Positions 19,902-22,526 of a stretch of 22,526 nucleotides of DNA are shown here, in pieces (positions within the stretch are counted from its first letter, which is position 1; every line of letters begins with the position of its first letter). A model generated the notes under the pieces. The model was given only the letters and a program-made list of their open reading frames with translations, made no database searches and was not told the origin of the DNA. Origin of the DNA: Pelargonium cotyledonis (lineage: Eukaryota > Streptophyta > Magnoliopsida > Geraniales > Geraniaceae); contig JAYMTA010000993.1 in NCBI GenBank assembly GCA_036897625.1, positions 1 to 22,526 of the forward strand, in the 5' to 3' direction. A program made the translations under genes and the position numbers.

Positions 19902-22305
19902 AAACCAAAAAAAAAAAAAAGAAGAAGAAAAGACTTGTTTGTTTGCTTTGGAATCATTTTGAGAACCTATGTGATTATTGCATGGATCAACCAATTACAT
20001 GAAGCCCATGGCATTAGCTAGAGCTTGTATCTAAAGTATCTTATAGTAGAAAGTTTTGTGGATTTTAGTAAATGGGCATAAATGTTACTTTCTCTAAGCC
20101 AAACAAAGAAATTAATTTCCAATGGGCACATCATTATGTGCTTGTATTTACTCTTGTGTCTCATCTCTTAATCCCATTTTAGTACAACATCCTTATCATT
20201 GTCATTAAACAAAACAAACAATTGGAAGAAGAAGACGAAGATTGAAATTTTCAAATGGTGATGGGTGGATTTGGTTTTGATGTTGTTTTCATGTGATGAT
20301 GGGGTCAATAGCAATGACAATAACAACAAATATATGATAAGGGCAATCAATATGATTGACCTAATCAGAGGTTGTCACTAAAACCCTAATTAAATGAGAG
20401 TAATGTAGTTAAGAAACCAAGTCAACCAACTTATATTAAGTAGCTAATATTATATTTATTGGATACCATAAAAACCCTAACAAGTAAAGAAACACTAACA
20501 CACCCATGTGACTATGTGAGTGTTATCTAGGGTAGGGTCCATTCCTTTAAACAACCCACCTCACCAACATCAATTATTTGTGTACTTTTGTGTTATGGTA
20601 ATAAAAACAAATAAAATAAAAGAAGAGGAGAAAAAAATAGTAGTAGAAAGGAAGGGTAAATGTGTAAATAAATTTATAATTGTATTGGTAGTGAGATACA
20701 AAAAGAGGAATGCAAGGAGCCACTGGTTTGTGATTTGGTGAATCTTTGTTAATATCATGGTAGAATAAAAAAGGACTAAGGTATGCTATTGTAGGAGACA
20801 CATTGCTACCTTTTCTTTTCTTCTTTGTTACTATCATAGTTTTGAAAATGTGCCACTATACACTATGCCACAATCTTTATCCCCTTTTCATAAAGAAGGT
20901 TCTCCAATCTCTAACCCTTCAAAATGCCAAACTTATTGGCCCAAATGAATCATTGTTTGGTGGAACGATTTATAAATTTTAAAATTAAACGGACTGTTTT
21001 GAGTAATATAAACTCTAATAGATGGAATAAAAGTACGTGAATGTCATCAAATTAGTTATATTCAAATCGAGTCTATATTTATTATATTATGATATAAATA
21101 AAAAATAATCTTCATCGAATTTTTTACGTTAAAGTTCTTAGTGTTTTTCCAAGGTTCTATTGAAGATCATTGATATTGAAGCTCTAAAAGTATCTTATCT
21201 CAAAATATTAATATCAATTTCTTGAACTTAAGACAATTTTATGATAACCATTGGTCGAATTCATAACTTGATCAATCATTAGCGAATTGGACTAATAATT
21301 GAGTCGCTTAATTTTCTACATGAGCTTAACACATTGTACTCAAATAAAACATTTCTTAAGTATCAAGTGTCTGACAACTCTCAGCGCTGCATTATCTCTA
21401 TGTGATTTAAGTGTCTTTCCTCACTCATCATCCATTTTTATCTCGCTCTTTGGTTTCTTGTATTTTTAGTTCTCGATTTTTCTAGTTGGTGGCCAATCTT
21501 ATCTTGTTTGAGTTAGGGTTGGTGCATTATTTTTTTTATACTTTTATTCATATTACCTTCGGGTTATAGTAATAAAAGCTACTGTTTGTTTATAAAAAAA
21601 ATAATAACAATGAAGCATTTCTTTAACCATCTACTTCTTTTTTTAATGCTCATTACATATTTATAGAAATAATTTGGTAGCAAAATAGTGATTTCTTTGA
21701 AGTTTGTTAGGGGAAGGTGAAATGTGTAATTGAGGAAAGAGAGCAAGGGTGGAGGCACATGCCTCCAATCAGCGGCAGACAAGAACAACAACATATTCAA
21801 AAGAGAAGTTGTTGAGAATGGAAGCCACCACATCAATTAACAATTTGGAAGTGGTTTCTTTGTAGAGACCAGCTCATCATCTTTCTTGTTTTGTGTTGCC
21901 ACAATCTAATCGAATTCCCATTTCGCTACCATTTTTAGAAACAATAAAAACCTCACAAACCATATGGCTTTGTCCACTTCATGACTCTTGCCAAGCAAAT
22001 AGAAGCTGCTAAACACCAAAATCCAAAGCTAGCTCAAGCTGGGAACAGCCTGCCAAGTAGAACTCAAGACATTAAGGTCATGAAAAATGAGATTTTGTGA
22101 CGTGGGTCGGCTAGCAAAAGTCGTTTCAACTTAATATGATATCTCGAATTCGAGTGTCACGAAACAATGACGTGTTAAAACCCGGTTTGAGATCCAGTTT
22201 TACTGTCTTTATGGTCATTTCTTGATCGAACGAGACTTTAATGTGACATTGAAAACGTAGTTATGGTGGTGTTTGAATGGAATTGAGAGCTGTGACCACA
22301 TTGAT
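19902..22305. other. AT-rich intergenic DNA, no gene recognised
   Basis: It holds two telobox-like AAACCCTAA motifs (20381-20389 and 20472-20480) and long A/T runs. A - strand frame at 20350-20168 begins with a signal-peptide-like hydrophobic run but lacks an ATG. The - strand frame at 21836-21579 shows no family. Confidence 0.5.
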
Positions 22306-22472
22306 GGTGGTGGTGATGGCTGGGTTTTAATTTTAGTACCATCACGAGCCAACCTCCAAGGTTAAAGAAACATTATGAGGAGCTTGACAATGCACAAGAG
22401 AGAGCTGAGAAAGAGGTTTCGGTTTGTTCGCAGCAATACCCAATTGTTACGAGGAATGATCTGAAATCTTAG
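22306..22472 (+). other. Possible exon or gene fragment of charged helical sequence near the right edge
   Basis: One frame reads without stop from about 22306 to TAG at 22470-22472, including PPRLKKHYEELDNAQERAEK, which is rich in Glu, Lys and Gln and helix-like. A TTTTAATTTTAG acceptor-like site precedes it at about 22337. No family was recognised and no ATG is in frame. It may be a fragment of a gene or pseudogene. Confidence 0.2.
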
Positions 22473-22526
22473 AGCGTGAAGGTCATTTTTTCATATGGCA
22501 AAAGATCGATCAATTATTCAAATTTA

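Noticed and set aside
20168..20350. Possible small secreted peptide on the - strand
   Set aside because: The hydrophobic start looks like a signal peptide, but there is no ATG in frame, a stop lies just upstream, and no conserved peptide motif follows.
22101..22180. Possible tRNA-related repeat around TCTCGAATTCGAGTG
   Set aside because: The B-box resemblance comes from a short palindrome, there is no convincing A box, and no flanking duplication was seen.
1..22526. CRISPR array, operon, phage or bacterial defence system
   Set aside because: Spliceosomal introns, plant protein families and plant repeats show this is plant nuclear DNA; no regularly spaced repeat array is present.

Overview
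The window is nuclear DNA of a flowering plant, most likely a eudicot. It is AT-rich, has many short introns with T-rich acceptors, carries plant repeat families (tRNA-related SINE, CACTA and Tourist-like MITEs, a LINE remnant), and its two intact genes are plant proteins. It is not prokaryotic, so operons, Shine-Dalgarno sites and CRISPR do not apply. Nothing in the window amounts to a clearly new biological system.

Two complete genes lie tail to tail in the middle. On the + strand, 13 coding exons between 2896 and 10256 join in frame to a 730-residue AGD14/ZIGA4-type ARF GTPase-activating protein of the AGFG/HRB class. It has an N-terminal CX2CX16CX2C ArfGAP zinc finger, then a long disordered tail with a clathrin-box-like motif and three NPF motifs. 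On the - strand, 12 coding exons between 14703 and 11362 join in frame to a 401-residue SERINC/TMS1 serine-incorporator membrane protein with about ten membrane spans. About 1.1 kb of convergent 3' sequence separates the two stop codons.

The left flank (1-1950) is AT-rich intergenic DNA with a short SINE copy bearing a 21-bp target duplication and a broken LINE C-terminal fragment. The AGD14 introns hold an inverted SINE, a decayed antisense coding fragment (intron 6), a 237-bp MITE and a C17 homopolymer (intron 12). The SERINC gene has a 25-nt microexon, a GC-AG intron and a possible NAGNAG acceptor.

The right flank (about 15.0-22.5 kb) has no gene I can recognise. It holds a promoter-plus-leader-like segment on the - strand (15.7-15.9 kb), a CACTA-derived MITE, a SINE-like fragment, a 33-bp tandem repeat, a cluster of TGGGCC/GGCCCA (site II-like) motifs ahead of an unidentified 55-codon ORF, and long AT-rich stretches. 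All exon joins were made by eye from splice consensus, frame continuity and family knowledge. No alignment or transcript evidence was available.
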